NCBI GenBank assembly: GCA_001466705.2
Contig: LATX02000199.1
Span: forward strand, 62,001-126,000
DNA from: Moniliophthora roreri
Lineage: Eukaryota; Basidiomycota; Agaricomycetes; Agaricales; Marasmiaceae
Direction of reading: 5' to 3'
Length of the DNA: 64,000 nt
A model generated the notes under the pieces. The model saw only the letters and a program-made list of their open reading frames with translations. It made no database searches and was not told where the DNA came from. Below, one piece after another: positions 1-11,054 of the stretch. The stretch's first letter is position 1. Every line of letters begins with the position of its first letter. The position numbers were made by a program, and so were the translations under genes.

Positions 1-1355
1 CCATACACGGCTCCAAGATCAATACGTTCCCCTTGAACTGGATCTAACTTGAAGCTTGCAGATCCCTAAGCCTAAATCAAACATAGAAACCACGGTATCA
101 CTCACCGTGTCAAACCCCCATCTAGCTCTGTTCTATTCACTAATCCATCCATGCACCATGTCCATAACGAACCAGCTTCTCGTGGCCTCCTCGCAATAGC
201 TTCCAATGACGGTGAGTGGACGGTGTCGAATCGAAGTCCACCTATGACGTCCATCGGGAGATGATCGGGTGGATTCCGCCAAAGATCACGGAGATAGCGG
301 GGCATCGCTGAACTCCAGTCAGGATGGTCGGCATCCTTAGATCGGTGGTCTTCTGCTATTCGCGGAAACAGATCGTCAAGAAAGGTGTCATTGAGACTAT
401 CCATTGCACATTCCAATACACTATATTCCACACTCCGCCCGAATTTGCTAAAGAACCTAAAGGAAGTGTCATCCTTCAACATGTCGACAGTGGGTGGAAC
501 AACAATCAACTCGGCTGGTCTTGAATAAAGCCAGGTACCAGGACCATCAGGCCCGCAGAGAAGCACGCCACTGGTAGTGTTCATCCATAACATATTTACT
601 GAGCAATGCATGTTATTCTGAAAGAGCCAAACGGTGTTAGCTCAAGAAAATTGAGACAGGGGCAGGGATCTAGACTGACTGCCAGATATACGATGTAGAC
701 ATTCATCCAGAAAGATCCCGTGTAAAAATGCGCACAGGGGATTAGTTCTATGGGAACCGTCAGGATATACCGTCAATAGAAAGCTCAAGATGTGTCATAC
801 CGTGATGAAAGATTAGTGCTGGGATCGCCGACTGGTTAATCCCGAATAGTTGCGGATTGCTGGCCACCTGTCAGATATAAAGCTCCCGAGTGATAGATGA
901 AAGCCTACTGGGTACGCGAGAACTGTCGAAAATCCTTCTCCCATAAATCTTGTGCATCTTCGCCTTCGTAGATCATAGCAGTGAACTTGGATTGCCGATC
1001 AACTATTTCGACAGTGTAGATTGTTTTCTGAGCTGACAACTTGCATTGACCGTTTAAGTCTCTGTTTTGCCATTTCCAATCCCACTCTGAAAGCTCTGTA
1101 GAGCCTAGCTCCTTCACCTTGACCATGTCTCCACGTCTCACATATTGAAACTACAAGATTGCCTGACTAGTTCATCGAATTAATCATTGAAGCAGGTGTT
1201 ACACGAACCTCATCGCGCTCAGTACGCTTTGCCACTGCCTGGCTAGTGTTGAAATTGACTGTACCCGTGATCGTGCCGTTGACTTGGTTCCCCTGAACAT
1301 GGTTCAAGGTATTTTCGCCTGTGATGATTGTGTGCGACGAGTTCACGAAGCTCAT
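1..1355 (-). CDS. Expanded Agaricomycete orphan-family protein, copy A (3' end outside window)
   Basis: The function is unknown. Reading on the minus strand from an ATG at 1355, the pieces are: a start MSFVNSSHTI followed by NTLNHVQGNQVN; an intron after DEVR; FQYVRRGDMVKVKEL through FTAMIYEGEDAQDLWEKD to FRQFSR; then NPQLFGINQSAIPALIFHH (about 790-860); LIPCAHFYTGSFWMNVYI (about 700-770); and the exon at 102-611 with MNTTSGVLLCGPDGP, VVPPTVDMLKDDTSFRFF and WSSAMPRYLRDLW. The order and spacing match copy B, where the C-terminus is visible. I recognise the pattern as a large, uncharacterised family of Agaricomycetes. No catalytic motif was seen. The last exons would lie before position 1. Most frames look intact, so this could be a functional gene. 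Confidence 0.72.
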
Positions 1356-1751
1356 TACAGCGTTGAGCGAGATGATAGTGATAGAAAGGCAAGAATGGGT
1401 CGTGGGGAACACGAGGTCCCACATCATTTTGTATGTCAGTCAACATGAGGTTCGACAAATCGGATTGGATGAACAGCTTTTTAGGGCGATAAAGTGGCAG
1501 CGTCAATCAACATGTACTGCCTTTCTGCATTCGTGGATGAAAATTAACGGTGAGCATTAAAGTAAAAGGCGCACTATTTCGTTCAGTCTCGTGCGCTGTT
1601 GCCCTCAACTCGGCAAACATAGTTTTGTAATAAAAACGAGGAACTAAAGCGGCCAGCTCGTTTCTTTAAGAGCGCAGCGGAGTAAACTTGCATGCTTCGT
1701 ATCTAAGAATCAATTAGTTGGAGTTGAGTGCTTTTCCCGGCAAAAAATTGA

Positions 1752-1955
1752 TTAGCACTCACCATAGCCATTCTGAATCTCTTTCCAGATCCCAGCTGAG
1801 TTCCTGCTCTCCAGTGTCCATATTCCAATCCATCCCCAATTACCAGATCCCAACGCTTGAAGCGTGGTGGTCGTAATGATGAAAGAGTCGTGGCGATCGT
1901 TGAGTAAACGTGAATATGAGGTAGGACGTGACAGATTAGTCGCTGGCGCTACCAC
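1752..1955 (-). other. Conserved minus-strand reading frame upstream of orphan gene A
   Basis: A 67-residue frame containing SYSRLLNDRHDSFIITTTTL and GNWGWIGIWTLESRNSAGIW is kept in copy B at 37304-37594 with few changes. It lies 5' of the orphan-family gene on the same strand and could be an upstream exon or a separate small gene. No family recognised. Preservation within a young duplication is weak evidence for coding. Confidence 0.35.
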
Positions 1956-2774
1956 TGTTAAACGGTTGGGTTCGATTCAGTAACACTCCTTCAAAGTATG
2001 GCACGGTGTATTAAAAGATCAGACGACAACGTGGTTGGTCATCTACTGAGATGGTGAGCTGTATCCAATGACACGCTGCGTCTCGAATCAACGCCATCGA
2101 CGTTGGAGTGCTGATTTGGGTACCGAAAGAGTATCGCTACTGGCAATGCAAAATACTGAATATTCGGAAATTTCAGGGAGCAATCAGGAGCGATATATGT
2201 TGTGCGACCAAGTATCTTGCAAGCATTCATAAGTACAGAGGAGAAAAAGATCTTCGACAATATGTCAGTGTCAGAGCTGCAAGGTCGACCAGTAAACTCA
2301 CATAGCGCTAGATAGTTCCTTATCCCCTTCTGGCCCCTGATAATCCTAGCTCCATTTCTCCAACTCGATACCCCAATCTAATCGCGGCGGATGGCAATCC
2401 TTTGGGCAGGCGATGAAGTATGTATCCGACACCGACGTCGTGCAAGTTGCGGAGAAAGGGCAATAGGCGCCCGTCGACTCAGTGCTTTCTTCGCTACCAC
2501 CACAACATCGTTTCTCAGGCCCACTCTTGCTTGCATCAGCTCTGTTCTATATAGTCATACAACAGAAGTCCTTACCAGAAATTCACAAAGAACATCTTCC
2601 CCCTTATCTCACTGGCCTAGACCTGTCCCATACCCATGCTGTCAAACTCAACGCTTGGCCAAGATTTTCCCTCCTAACTTTGATTGGAGTGTTCAAGTCA
2701 TAATCGCAAACCCAGGGTAAAGTGCCTTTATTCTGGTGATATATCACAACTGACCGACTCTTACTGTGACAGCA
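1956..2774. other. Intergenic sequence of duplication copy A
   Basis: Between the minus-strand gene block and the IDO fragment. Several frames are open on both strands, for example 2482-2703 (+), but none has a recognised motif. The block is conserved in copy B (about 37595-38333), as expected from the duplication. It probably holds the divergent promoters of the flanking genes; no specific promoter element is claimed. Confidence 0.4.
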
Positions 2775-3180
2775 ATGTCATCTGAACCTGCCGAACCCAC
2801 TGAATTTTGGTATGGTTCCATGCCAACCAACCCACCTACTACGTGTCTTCCATCCGAATGGGAATCATGGGAAATAGTGTTGGAAGCTGCGACGAATGAG
2901 AAACTACATCTAGAAAGTAAATTGGGTATCACAGAAGAAGAAAAGCAGACCTCTGAACGATAGAAATCGAGAGTACGAGAGGTGAGCTGGCATCTTCTCC
3001 AGGCTTCAGCTGATGCGAATGAAGGCTTATTCTACTTTCTAGCTCCCTGTTATCGCTGCACCTCTAGACCCCAAACACATCCATCGAGCCCGCCTCGTTC
3101 TCGTCTGGATCCACCATTTCTACGTACATACGCTCACACCACAATCGGATTCAGGACGCATGAAGATCCCACCGCCGCTC
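2775..3180 (+). pseudogene. Indoleamine 2,3-dioxygenase gene, 5' fragment (copy A)
   Basis: The first part of a fungal IDO gene, an enzyme that opens the indole ring of tryptophan and starts the kynurenine route to NAD. From the ATG at 2775 it reads MSSEPAEPTEFWYGSMPTNP, then LPSEWESWEIVLEAATNEK and KLGITEEEKQTSER, followed by a frame equivalent to that in copy B. Homology to copy B ends at 3180. The heme-binding C-terminal half does not follow; unrelated sequence does. I infer a truncated, non-functional copy. Confidence 0.65.
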
Positions 3181-5056
3181 CGCGTTGTTGGCTCCATCTG
3201 TTTTCTGACAAGACAATCATCACCACGGGGCAGAGTGTGCGGTTCCGTGCTAAATCAACACACCACAGACCTTCGAGAATAGCATTGGTTCACCTCTTCG
3301 CTTCTTCAAGTTCCGATGTACGCCTCCGTTTCATTCGTTTCATCTGTTTCCCTGATCGCTCATTCAGCTCTTACAAATGACACCACTCCTAGTCACAGTC
3401 GTACCCTTGGTCAAAGGCCAAGCCAATGAAATCGTCTGAGGGGCACCCGTAGTTTTTGTCAACCGCGTTCCGCCATTGAGGATTTCAGAGATACAGTGAG
3501 GGCAGGCGAACGAGTGAAGGATGGAAAGGTATAACGTACCTACAGTCTCGGGAGAATCATGTTGAGACAAGTCCTAACGAGTAGGTTCTGACTTGGTGTC
3601 TGTCCCTGTTCCTTCTATTCAAGTTCTAACACACGTTCTCTACCGTTCAGAAAGATACTTCTACAGTCTACAGCAGGAAGGGGTCACCTGGAATGCTGCA
3701 AGACGGTTCGCAGAAACCCATTATTACGATCGCTCACACATTCACTTCCTCACCACTCCCGATTGCACCCGTTCAGGGATTGTCACATTCACCCTCGTTG
3801 GCATAAGGCCTTGAAGGCATTCTGGATTGACCACAACTCCGAAACGGTACAAACGAACAGGGCGTCGAAGGTCTTGATCTACTTTTCGTGACTCTTACGG
3901 TTGAGCCCAGTTCACAATGAACCCATCTAGTTGTAGGACCTTGTTTGGCTGAGGTACATTGGGACGTATCTGCTGGCAAGAATCATTCACCAGTGCATGT
4001 TATCGCGCCGGTGCCCACGCTTTCCTATGCTGTGGTACGTCGCACACGACTGTCCAAGTATTCACTTCACTGCATCTGACATTGTGGAATCTCTAGGTCG
4101 CCTGTAGATATACTCTTGGCGGCGTACATGGTGACCATCACTCCGACTCGGAAATAACGGGTAACAGCAGCACAGAGAGCTACCCCAAATAGAATAGCAC
4201 TATCGCCAAGGTTGAATACCTCGCTGGAAATACCTCAGTCCCGCTCGTCATCGGGCTGGAGTCCATAACACTCGAATCTTTGACAGGAAACTAGTATGAC
4301 CTTTCTTGCCAAGATTCCAATCGCAATATCACCATGTCGAAGCTCAGCGACGCGAATACATTTCAACAGACTTGCGCCTCCATTTCCCAGCACATGATCG
4401 ACACTGTACCTTCTACAGTGAACTTGAACGATCTCTTCGACATCAAGCCAACGAAGCCATTTGCGTCAGGACAACCCAGAGATCACCTCCGGAGTGCATC
4501 GCAATATTGCATCTGTATAAATCTAAGGAGGCGTACGACGGCCGTATAATCACCACCAATATATCCCAAAATGGTCGGGCATCTGGATATGATATGAGCA
4601 CCGGTGAAACGTACAACAACGGTACTAGTGGCCTCGGATTCCATCTCCAAACCGAAATCGTCGATTAGCCGCTTGACTCGTGCCTCGTCAAACCAATAGA
4701 TGGTAACGGTAGCGACGACCGCGTAAGTCTCCCCACGATCCAGAGCTTCCCAACCCTGTTGTTGATGGCGACTCTTGAGGAAGGTGACTGGTGCGTGTAA
4801 GCTTCTACGCTAGGATTAGTCAAGCAGGTGCTGGAGAAAGGATGCGTGAGTAGTCTAATGTTTCTACCGGCGTTTTGAAGCTTACCGGTACTCCATAGAC
4901 GTACTCTTGTTTCAAACTACTACTATCCTTTCAGACCCAGTCTATTAAGCCCGCAAGTTATGAGTCATCTAAATGATTTTCAAGGCAAACGCGTAGAATA
5001 AACGCGTGCTTGTACGCTTGCACCGCAAGGAGTATCTTATCTGAAAATGCACAAGC
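3181..5056. other. Unassigned 1.9 kb after the duplication breakpoint
   Basis: Short frames only. Plus-strand frames at 3593-3814 and 4334-4549, and the minus frame at 3773-3979, could be exons of one or two multi-exon genes, since base composition looks gene-like and several GT-AG pairs could be drawn. None matched a family I could name with confidence. The right edge is the gap at 5057. Confidence 0.35.
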
Positions 5057-5057
5057 N
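5057..5057. other. Assembly gap (single N)
   Basis: Single N. The sequence after it (TATCACCGGAATATTCG) is the same as the sequence after the N at 6192. Confidence 0.85.
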
Positions 5058-6056
5058 TATCACCGGAATATTCGCAACGGACATGGGAACGAGTACGACA
5101 ACAGTCGTGAGGATGTAGATGCTGTATGTAGTTGGCTGGTAAGTAGGACATATTGAGGGAATAGACACGACACACAGAATATATATTTGTCCGTCCTGCC
5201 AAAGTGTCCTTGAAAGCATCGGAAGATCTTTCCCTCGCCAAAATGCCCACGTCCGCAGGTCAAGGACAAGGCACTTCTGCCAATGAACAGATTCTTCTTC
5301 CTTGAATCTCGGTGGCACGAGTTTGCATGAGATGGCAAAGAAGATGGATATCTTGTTGATTAATGGAATGACGATCAACGCTTCTGAGAGTGGCGTATTC
5401 ACCAACGCAGTGCAGTATGGACTTGTGGGATCGGCTGGAAATCCAGCACCGGAGAACGGGGCTGACACTGATGAGGCCACGACGATAAGGAAGAATATGA
5501 AAAATGCCACAACGACACGTCGTTGTTCCAGATAGACGGCTCGTACTCGGAAGAAGAGAAGTAGACTTTCAGCAGTGACAAATGTTGGAAGAAGGGATAG
5601 GAAGATCGTGGAAACGGTAGAACAAGCTCTATCCAGCGGAAATGCTACGAAGTTTATCGTTTAGTTTTTTCGATACTGCATATCATCGAACTTACTGAGG
5701 AAGATGGTCAATCCTATCAGAAACATAAGAGCAATCACTCTGCTCATCGAAAGCTAAGTAAATGAGCCATCAGAATGTAACAGAATTTGATTCTGACCTG
5801 GCCCAGACATAAGCGACCGTCAGCAATCCAAATCTTCGTTTCAAAACGAGTCTATATTCACTTCTCAAATTGGTGAGCACGTCCCACAGAAACATCTGAC
5901 GTTCTCTGGGGTGAGTACTGTGGCAAGCAGGTCCAGAATCCAGATACGACTTACCCCCAAGGTTGCGACCGCGATATATGATCCTATCGGGTGAGGTGGA
6001 AATGCAGCAGACTCAGCAGGCGTTTCCATCCTTTCACCGAATGCGTTGGAATCCAT
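5058..6056 (-). CDS. Polytopic membrane protein, copy 1 (3' end lost in gap)
   Basis: Minus-strand gene starting MDSNAFGERMETPAESAAFP. A 49-base GT-AG intron (5906-5954) separates the first exon from one reading MFLWDVLTNLRSEYRLVLKR. Later exons hold hydrophobic segments: LSMSRVIALMFLIGLTIFL, STIFLSLLPTFVTAESLLLF, a basic FRVRAVYLEQRRV turn, FFIFFLIVVASSVSA, LIVIPLINKISIFFAI, and a C-terminal WRDG-like turn LSRTLWQDGQIYILCVVSI before two more segments. The layout of several membrane spans with a charged loop before the last ones resembles a large family of Agaricomycete multi-span proteins, some receptor-like. Ligand and function are unknown. The frame runs off the contig at 5058. Confidence 0.65.
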
Positions 6057-6191
6057 GTTGGAAGGGGAGAAATTATCGGTTAAAATAGAGACGGTATGAG
6101 TTATAAGAGTCTGATCCTGTTACCTGCCTACATGCAACAGAATTGAAGTTGACGGATGACATGGAGACTGGACGATCAGAGTTTCAGACTA
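5058..6191. repeat. Direct repeat unit 1 bounded by gaps on both sides
   Basis: 1134 bases, nearly identical to 6193-7323. The differences are a handful of substitutions and a 3-base indel near 5293. Both borders are N positions, so this looks like a stand-alone contig, probably the other allele of 6193-7323. Confidence 0.9.
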
Positions 6192-6192
6192 N
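6192..6192. other. Assembly gap (single N)
   Basis: Single N between two near-identical 1.13 kb units. Confidence 0.85.
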
Positions 6193-7188
6193 TATCACCG
6201 GAATATTCGCAACGGACATGGGAACGAGTACGACAACAGTCGTGAGGATGTAGATGCTGTATGTAGTTGGCTGGTAAGTAGGACATATTGAGGGAATAGA
6301 CACGACACACAGAATATATATTTGTCCGTCCTGCCAAAGTGTCCTTGAAAGCATCGGAAGATCTTTCCCTCGCCAAAATGCCCACGTCCGCAGGTCAAGG
6401 ACAAGACACTTCTGCCAATGAACGGATTCTTCCTTGCCTCTCGGCGGCACGAGTTTGTATGAGATGGCAAAGAAGATGAATATCTTGTTGATTAATGGAA
6501 TGATGATCAATGCTTCTGAGAGTGGCGCATTCCCCGACGCAATGCAGTATGGACTTGTGGGATCGGCTGGAAATCCAGCACCGGAGAACGGGGCTGACAC
6601 TGATGAGGCCACGACGATAAGGAAGAATATGAAAAATGCCACAACGACACGTCGTTGTTCCAGATAGACGGCTCGTACTCGGAAGAAGAGAAGTAGACTT
6701 TCAGCAGTGACAAATGTTGGAAGAAGGGATAGGAAGATCGTGGAAACGGTAGAACAAGCTCTATCCAGCGGAAATGCTACGAAGTTTATCGTTTAGTTTT
6801 TTCGATACTGCATATCATCGAACTTACTGAGGAAGATGGTCAATCCTATCAGAAACATAAGAGCAATCACTCTGCTCATCGAAAGCTAAGTAAATGAGCC
6901 ATCAGAATGTAACAGAATTTGATTCTGACCTGGCCCAGACATAAGCGACCGTCAGCAATCCAAATCTTCGTTTCAAAACGAGTCTATATTCACTTCTCAA
7001 ATTGGTGAGCACGTCCCACAGAAACATCTGACGTTCTCTGGGGTGAGTACTGTGGCAAGCAGGTCCAGAATCCAGATACGACTTACCCCCAAGGTTGCGA
7101 CCGCGATATATGATCCTATCGGGTGAGGTGGAAATGCAGCAGACTCAGCAGGCGTTTCCATCCTTTCACCGAATGCGTTGGAATCCAT
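6193..7188 (-). CDS. Polytopic membrane protein, copy 2 (3' end lost in gap)
   Basis: Same gene as complement(5058..6056), with the same exon layout and first exon. Differences lie mainly in the loop near 6430 (VPPRGKEE against VPPRFKEEE) and in the segment FPADPTSPYCIASGNAP. Both copies stop at the same residue (NIPVI) because both contigs begin at the same base after an N. There may be only one locus in the organism. Confidence 0.65.
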
Positions 7189-7323
7189 GTTGGAAGGGGA
7201 GAAATTATCGGTTAAAATAGAGACGGTATGAGTTATAAGAGTCTGATCCTGTTACCTGCCTACATGCAACAGAATTGAAGTTGACGGATGACATGGAGAC
7301 TGGACGATCAGAGTTTCAGACTA
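6193..7323. repeat. Direct repeat unit 2
   Basis: 1131 bases, nearly identical to 5058-6191. Unlike unit 1 it continues without interruption into unique sequence at 7324, so this is the copy anchored in the scaffold. Confidence 0.9.
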
Positions 7324-8448
7324 GGTGATTTGCTTTCGGGTTCCCGTTCTTGCAATAATACTAAATGACTCCTCCCGGGAGCGGATTAGGTCAAAAGATG
7401 ACGAGCTCGGCAGTTGAAATCCGCGTTTGTCATGGCACTAATCTCCAGTCAGTCAACAGAGTTACGTACCTTCTGTGTGGCGTTTTGGTATTCACTGCGA
7501 ATAAAAGTCGGCAACTGTGTCTGGAAGGCTCCTTTGGAGCTTTGAATAATTAATCAACATTGGCAATTTCGCTATCGGCTCGAATTACAAACGAACTTAC
7601 CCAGAATATCGTCGCCAAGGGCAGCTCCAGACCATCAACAAATTCATTGCGTTGCAAGGAAAATGCTATATGGACAGTTGATGTTAAAGCAAGGCTTCTC
7701 CAGCAGGCTCGTCGGAGATTGTGAGAAGTGGCGTCGTCATGAGCGATGACATCGGATCTCCCCCGTTGATATCCTCGAGACGATGGATTTACAGGCTGTG
7801 TGAATGGATGGTTTAGACCGAGGATAGCCTGAAGGTGAATACAGACACACAGCAAGCGCCTGTGACAACGGGGATCAGCAGCTGATTCAAAAAGTTCTGA
7901 GAGGCGCAAGTACTCCATACATAACATAGCGGGCAGTGCGCAACCCCAGGAATTGATGAAAGAGGCCCCAAAGTGTACATAAAAGTGTATGGGTCCAAAT
8001 GATCAAGATTGTTGAATATCGGGATCAGCATTCTTTGCTACGAGGCATGACGTTCTCTGTAGCCCCGGTCAGTGAGTAACGCTGTTGAAGAATGTAACAC
8101 ATCCGACGAGCAGCCAGTGTTCAACATTCGGGCTGTATATTTCGGTTACGGAAAAAACATGTATGGAATCCCGTATCCATGAGCGTACTGAGCATCCTAA
8201 AACTTGAAAGCTTCGGTGATGATGAGAAATGTGGGTTTCGCGTCGAGATGAAAGCTTATCCAGTTTCCCCTAGCCGCCTTATTAACCTACTCCTCTTCAT
8301 AACACTCAGTAAAGGTTGGAAACGAGATCATAACCGGTATCCGACTTGGTACCAGTCGCGGGAGACCACCATCGAGATAACAGGAATGGTTTTTCGTTTT
8401 CCTGCTTCTTGTCAGCCGCGGGTATGAACATGGAAATGACTGTTGATG
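7324..8448. other. Unassigned region with a possible minus-strand exon
   Basis: The frame at 7550-7927 (minus) is the longest. It includes RSLALTSTVHIAFSLQRNEF and LATIFWVSSFVIRADSEIAN, which could be one or two membrane segments. It lies upstream of the membrane-protein gene on the same strand and might be a related paralogue in pieces. No confident family. Confidence 0.3.
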
Positions 8449-8449
8449 N
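8449..8449. other. Assembly gap (single N)
   Basis: Single N. It opens the contig 8450-10036. Confidence 0.8.
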
Positions 8450-8914
8450 GAGATTATGGCCCACTCGAGAAAGCGGAGACCTTGATCAACTGAGCTGCCC
8501 CACAGTGTCCATAACGAACGTTGAACAGCGATGTACTGAACGGAAGGCAAATTTAGGACTATCGCTGAGCTGATAACGACGAAATGAGTTCCGTGCTTAC
8601 CACGAAGCGGACCCGAATAAGCCTTCATGAGCTATTCGGCCATCTCTGCTTTGTGATGTATGAAGGTGCCTGTCACCGGAGAATGTCAGAAATTGACCGA
8701 CACGTCAAAAGTGAACTGTCAGTAACCTGACCCTTAGCAGCGCTCAATTATACGAGCCTCAGAGGATATATGACCAACCCGAACCGGCATATGATGAACG
8801 TTGAAATCTGTGCTTGTAGACAAATTTGCGTTCAAATGAACAATCTGCTTAGGGCTTGTAGTAGACCTACAGGGAGGCTTGGTGAAGGATGGATACCTCA
8901 CCTTTGCCCGGGAC
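8450..8914. other. Unassigned flank of hAT-like element
   Basis: No gene recognised. A minus frame crosses the gap at 8449 (8287-8628) with no known motif. The last 43 bases (8872-8914) are repeated at 10038-10080. Confidence 0.4.
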
Positions 8915-9632
8915 TAGGGCTCCTAGCGGATCGGATTAGGATCGGATACGGATTCATCCGTTCGGATGGTGGTGATTGAGAGGGCAATCCGCATCGGCGG
9001 ATGGTATCCGTCGGATGGTCCGATAATCCGACGGATGGGCGCTAAGCCAGCGCTTCACAATGAAACCTCCCTCCCACGGTGAAAATTTTGCTTCCCCGTC
9101 AGTATTGTCGCCTTGTTCACCTCCAATCCCTTTGGCAAGTCTCAAGCTACCCTATAGACCCTCAAGACGTGATGTCATGTTGAGAATATGATGTTTGGAG
9201 CCACTTGGAGGGAGGGGGCTCTCAGGTGCGGGACATTGATCTAGTTGTGCGGCATTCCAAGTTGATTCCAGGTGTCTGAATTATACCTATTTAATTTGTT
9301 GTGTACAGAGTCGAGACAAGTTCATATATTGTACCCAAAACAGCTAAAATACAAGTCAAAGGTTAGTCAGACAGACAGATAATGGCTGATATATCACCCA
9401 CTACTGCTATGAAGGTCAAAAAGGTAACCACGGAAAGCCCCGGGCACGACTCTGGTAGACCTAACGAAGCCCAACGACAATCGTCTGCACCGCGTGATCC
9501 ATCCGCCGCTCATCGTCGGATTGGTCGGATGCCATCCGTCGGATGGTGCTCGTCGAGGAGCCCATCCGCCATCCGAATCCGACCTCTCATCGCTCGGATG
9601 ACGGCGGATCATCCGATCCGCTAGGAGCCCTA
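8915..9632 (+). mobile_element. hAT-like non-autonomous DNA element, copy 1
   Basis: 718 bases with terminal inverted repeats: TAGGGCTCCTAGCGGATCGG at the left and its reverse complement at the right (9613-9632). Both ends are crowded with CGGAT/ATCCG motifs. Internally there is a promoter-like stretch and a short frame starting MADISPTTAMKVKKVT at 9382, which looks like the N-terminus of a lost transposase. The right flank (ATCCCATA) does not match the left flank (CCCGGGAC), so no target duplication is visible for this copy. Confidence 0.7.
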
Positions 9633-10036
9633 ATCCCATATCACGATGCTATCATCAACTCCCAGTGTTCAGATGATAACTGAGAAGCAACTCCTATTCT
9701 CTTGGTCCATCCAATCGACACTCCACCCTGAGGAGCGTTCGACGAGTCTGAAGCATGGCGGTAAGGAGCAAAGGAAGCAAAGAACAAGGTGCCGGGACCT
9801 GCTGCTCCAGTGTACTCTGGTCCATAGACCAACGCTGGACCCGAATAGCAAGTTTTCTCTCCGAAACCCTCTTGATTCCCCACAACCTGCTTGATTCACT
9901 ATGCCTCTTGTCCTTTTTTGTGACCCCCATTCTTTGAGAACAATACGGCACTATCAGTGAATCTTATTTTCCTTTCGGTAGGAGGCTCGCGCTATGAACC
10001 TTCAGAAACACGTTCTAACCGACCTTTTTCTTCATT
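9633..10036. other. Contig end with possible minus-strand exon
   Basis: The minus frame at 9641-9883 (GFGEKTCYSGPALVYGPEYT and following) could be coding, but no family is recognised and competing frames are also open. The stretch ends at the gap at 10037. Confidence 0.25.
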
Positions 10037-10037
10037 N
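10037..10037. other. Assembly gap (single N)
   Basis: Single N. The next 761 bases repeat 8872-9632. Confidence 0.85.
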
Positions 10038-10080
10038 GGGAGGCTTGGTGAAGGATGGATACCTCACCTTTGCCCGGGAC

Positions 10081-10798
10081 TAGGGCTCCTAGCGGATCGG
10101 ATTAGGATCGGATACGGATTCATCCGTTCGGATGGTGGTGATTGAGAGAGCAATCCGCATCGGCGGATGGTATCCGTCGGATGGTCCGATAATCCGACGG
10201 ATGGGCGCTAAGCCAGCGCTTCACAATGAAACCTCCCTCCCACGGTGAAAATTTTGCTTCCCCGTCAGTATTGTCGCCTTGTTCACCTCCAATCCCTTTG
10301 GCAAGTCTCAAGCTACCCTATAGACCCTCAAGACGTGATGTCATGTTGAGAATATGATGTTTGGAGCCACTTGGAGGGAGGGGGCTCTCGGGTGCGGGAC
10401 ATTGATCTAGTTGTGCGGCATTCCAAGTTGATTCCAGGTGTCTGAATTATACCTATTTAATTTGTTGTGTACAGAGTCGAGACAAGTTCATATATTGTAC
10501 CCAAAACAGCTAAAATACAAGTCAAAGGTTAGTCAGACAGACAGATAATGGCTGATATATTACCTACTACTGCTATGAAGGTCAAAAAGGTAACCACGGA
10601 AAGCCCCGGGCACAACTCTGGTCAACCTAATGAAGCCCAACGACAACCATCTGCACCACGTGATCCATCCGCTGCTCATCGACGGATTGGTCAGATGCCA
10701 TCTGTCGGATGGTGCTTGTCAAGGAGCCCATCCACCATCCGAATCCGACCTCTCATTACTCGGATGACGGTGGATCATCCGATCCGCTAGGAGCCCTA
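10081..10798 (+). mobile_element. hAT-like non-autonomous DNA element, copy 2
   Basis: 718 bases, the same length as copy 1 and nearly identical to it. TIRs start TAGGGCTCC and end GGAGCCCTA. The flanks are CCCGGGAC (10073-10080) and CCCAGGAC (10799-10806), which agree at 7 of 8 positions. This is what an aged 8-base target duplication of the hAT type would look like. The internal frame at 10548 starts MADILPTTAMKVKKVT. No transposase core is present, so it would depend on an autonomous relative. Confidence 0.75.
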
Positions 10799-10854
10799 CC
10801 CAGGACAAATGAGATGTCAATTTCTGCACATGATTTGTCTCTAAAAAGAGTCCA

Positions 10855-10990
10855 TCTCCGAGATAAGTCGGAGCCTGCAGAGGCTTATCAGAGGGTAAGT
10901 TCTGCAATAAGTGGCAGATGAGTGTCACGCACACACCTGATTGAGCTGAAGTGTGACTTGCTTCTCACCTTCATCTGCCACGTCGACTTG
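10855..10990 (+). repeat. 5' non-coding segment of DIRS element, repeated at 31290-31425
   Basis: The block GATAAGTCGGAGCCTGCAGA through CATCTGCCACGTCGACTTGC followed by an A-run recurs at 31290-31425 with about one change per ten bases. Here it lies just 5' of the gag-like ORF, so it probably marks the left terminal or leader region of this DIRS family. The copy near 31.3 kb would then be the remains of a second element. Confidence 0.65.
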
Positions 10991-11054
10991 CAAAAAAAAT
11001 TTTCTCTTCTTTATCGCCCTCAGATTCCATAGTTCATCCTGTACTTCTGTCACT

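Larger units (their letters stand above)
1..3180. repeat. Segmental duplication, copy A
   Basis: This stretch is colinear with 35560-38739 and reads as the same DNA with scattered substitutions and small indels. It carries the orphan-family gene (minus strand), a second conserved minus reading frame and the 5' part of an IDO gene. Similarity stops abruptly after CCACCGCCGCTC at 3180, whose match is 38739. The left border lies outside the window. Both copies keep intron positions, so the copying was at the DNA level and not through mRNA. Copy A is the shorter one on the IDO side. Confidence 0.9.

Noticed and set aside
1950..1990. tRNA-like GGTTCGATTC motif
   Set aside because: No acceptor or anticodon stems could be folded around it, and the copy in the second duplication differs (GGTTCCGTTC).
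2482..2703. N-terminal exon of IDO at 2482-2703 (MLSSLPPQHRFSGPLLL)
   Set aside because: The first residues faintly resemble fungal IDO starts but the rest does not, and the later ATG at 2775 begins the clear family match.
4334..4549. Tannase or feruloyl-esterase-like start (FQQTCASISQHM)
   Set aside because: Only a short block resembles that family and nothing downstream continues the similarity.
5058..7188. Two tandem membrane-protein genes
   Set aside because: Unit 1 is bounded by gaps on both sides and both genes end at the same base after an N, so they are more likely alleles of one locus.
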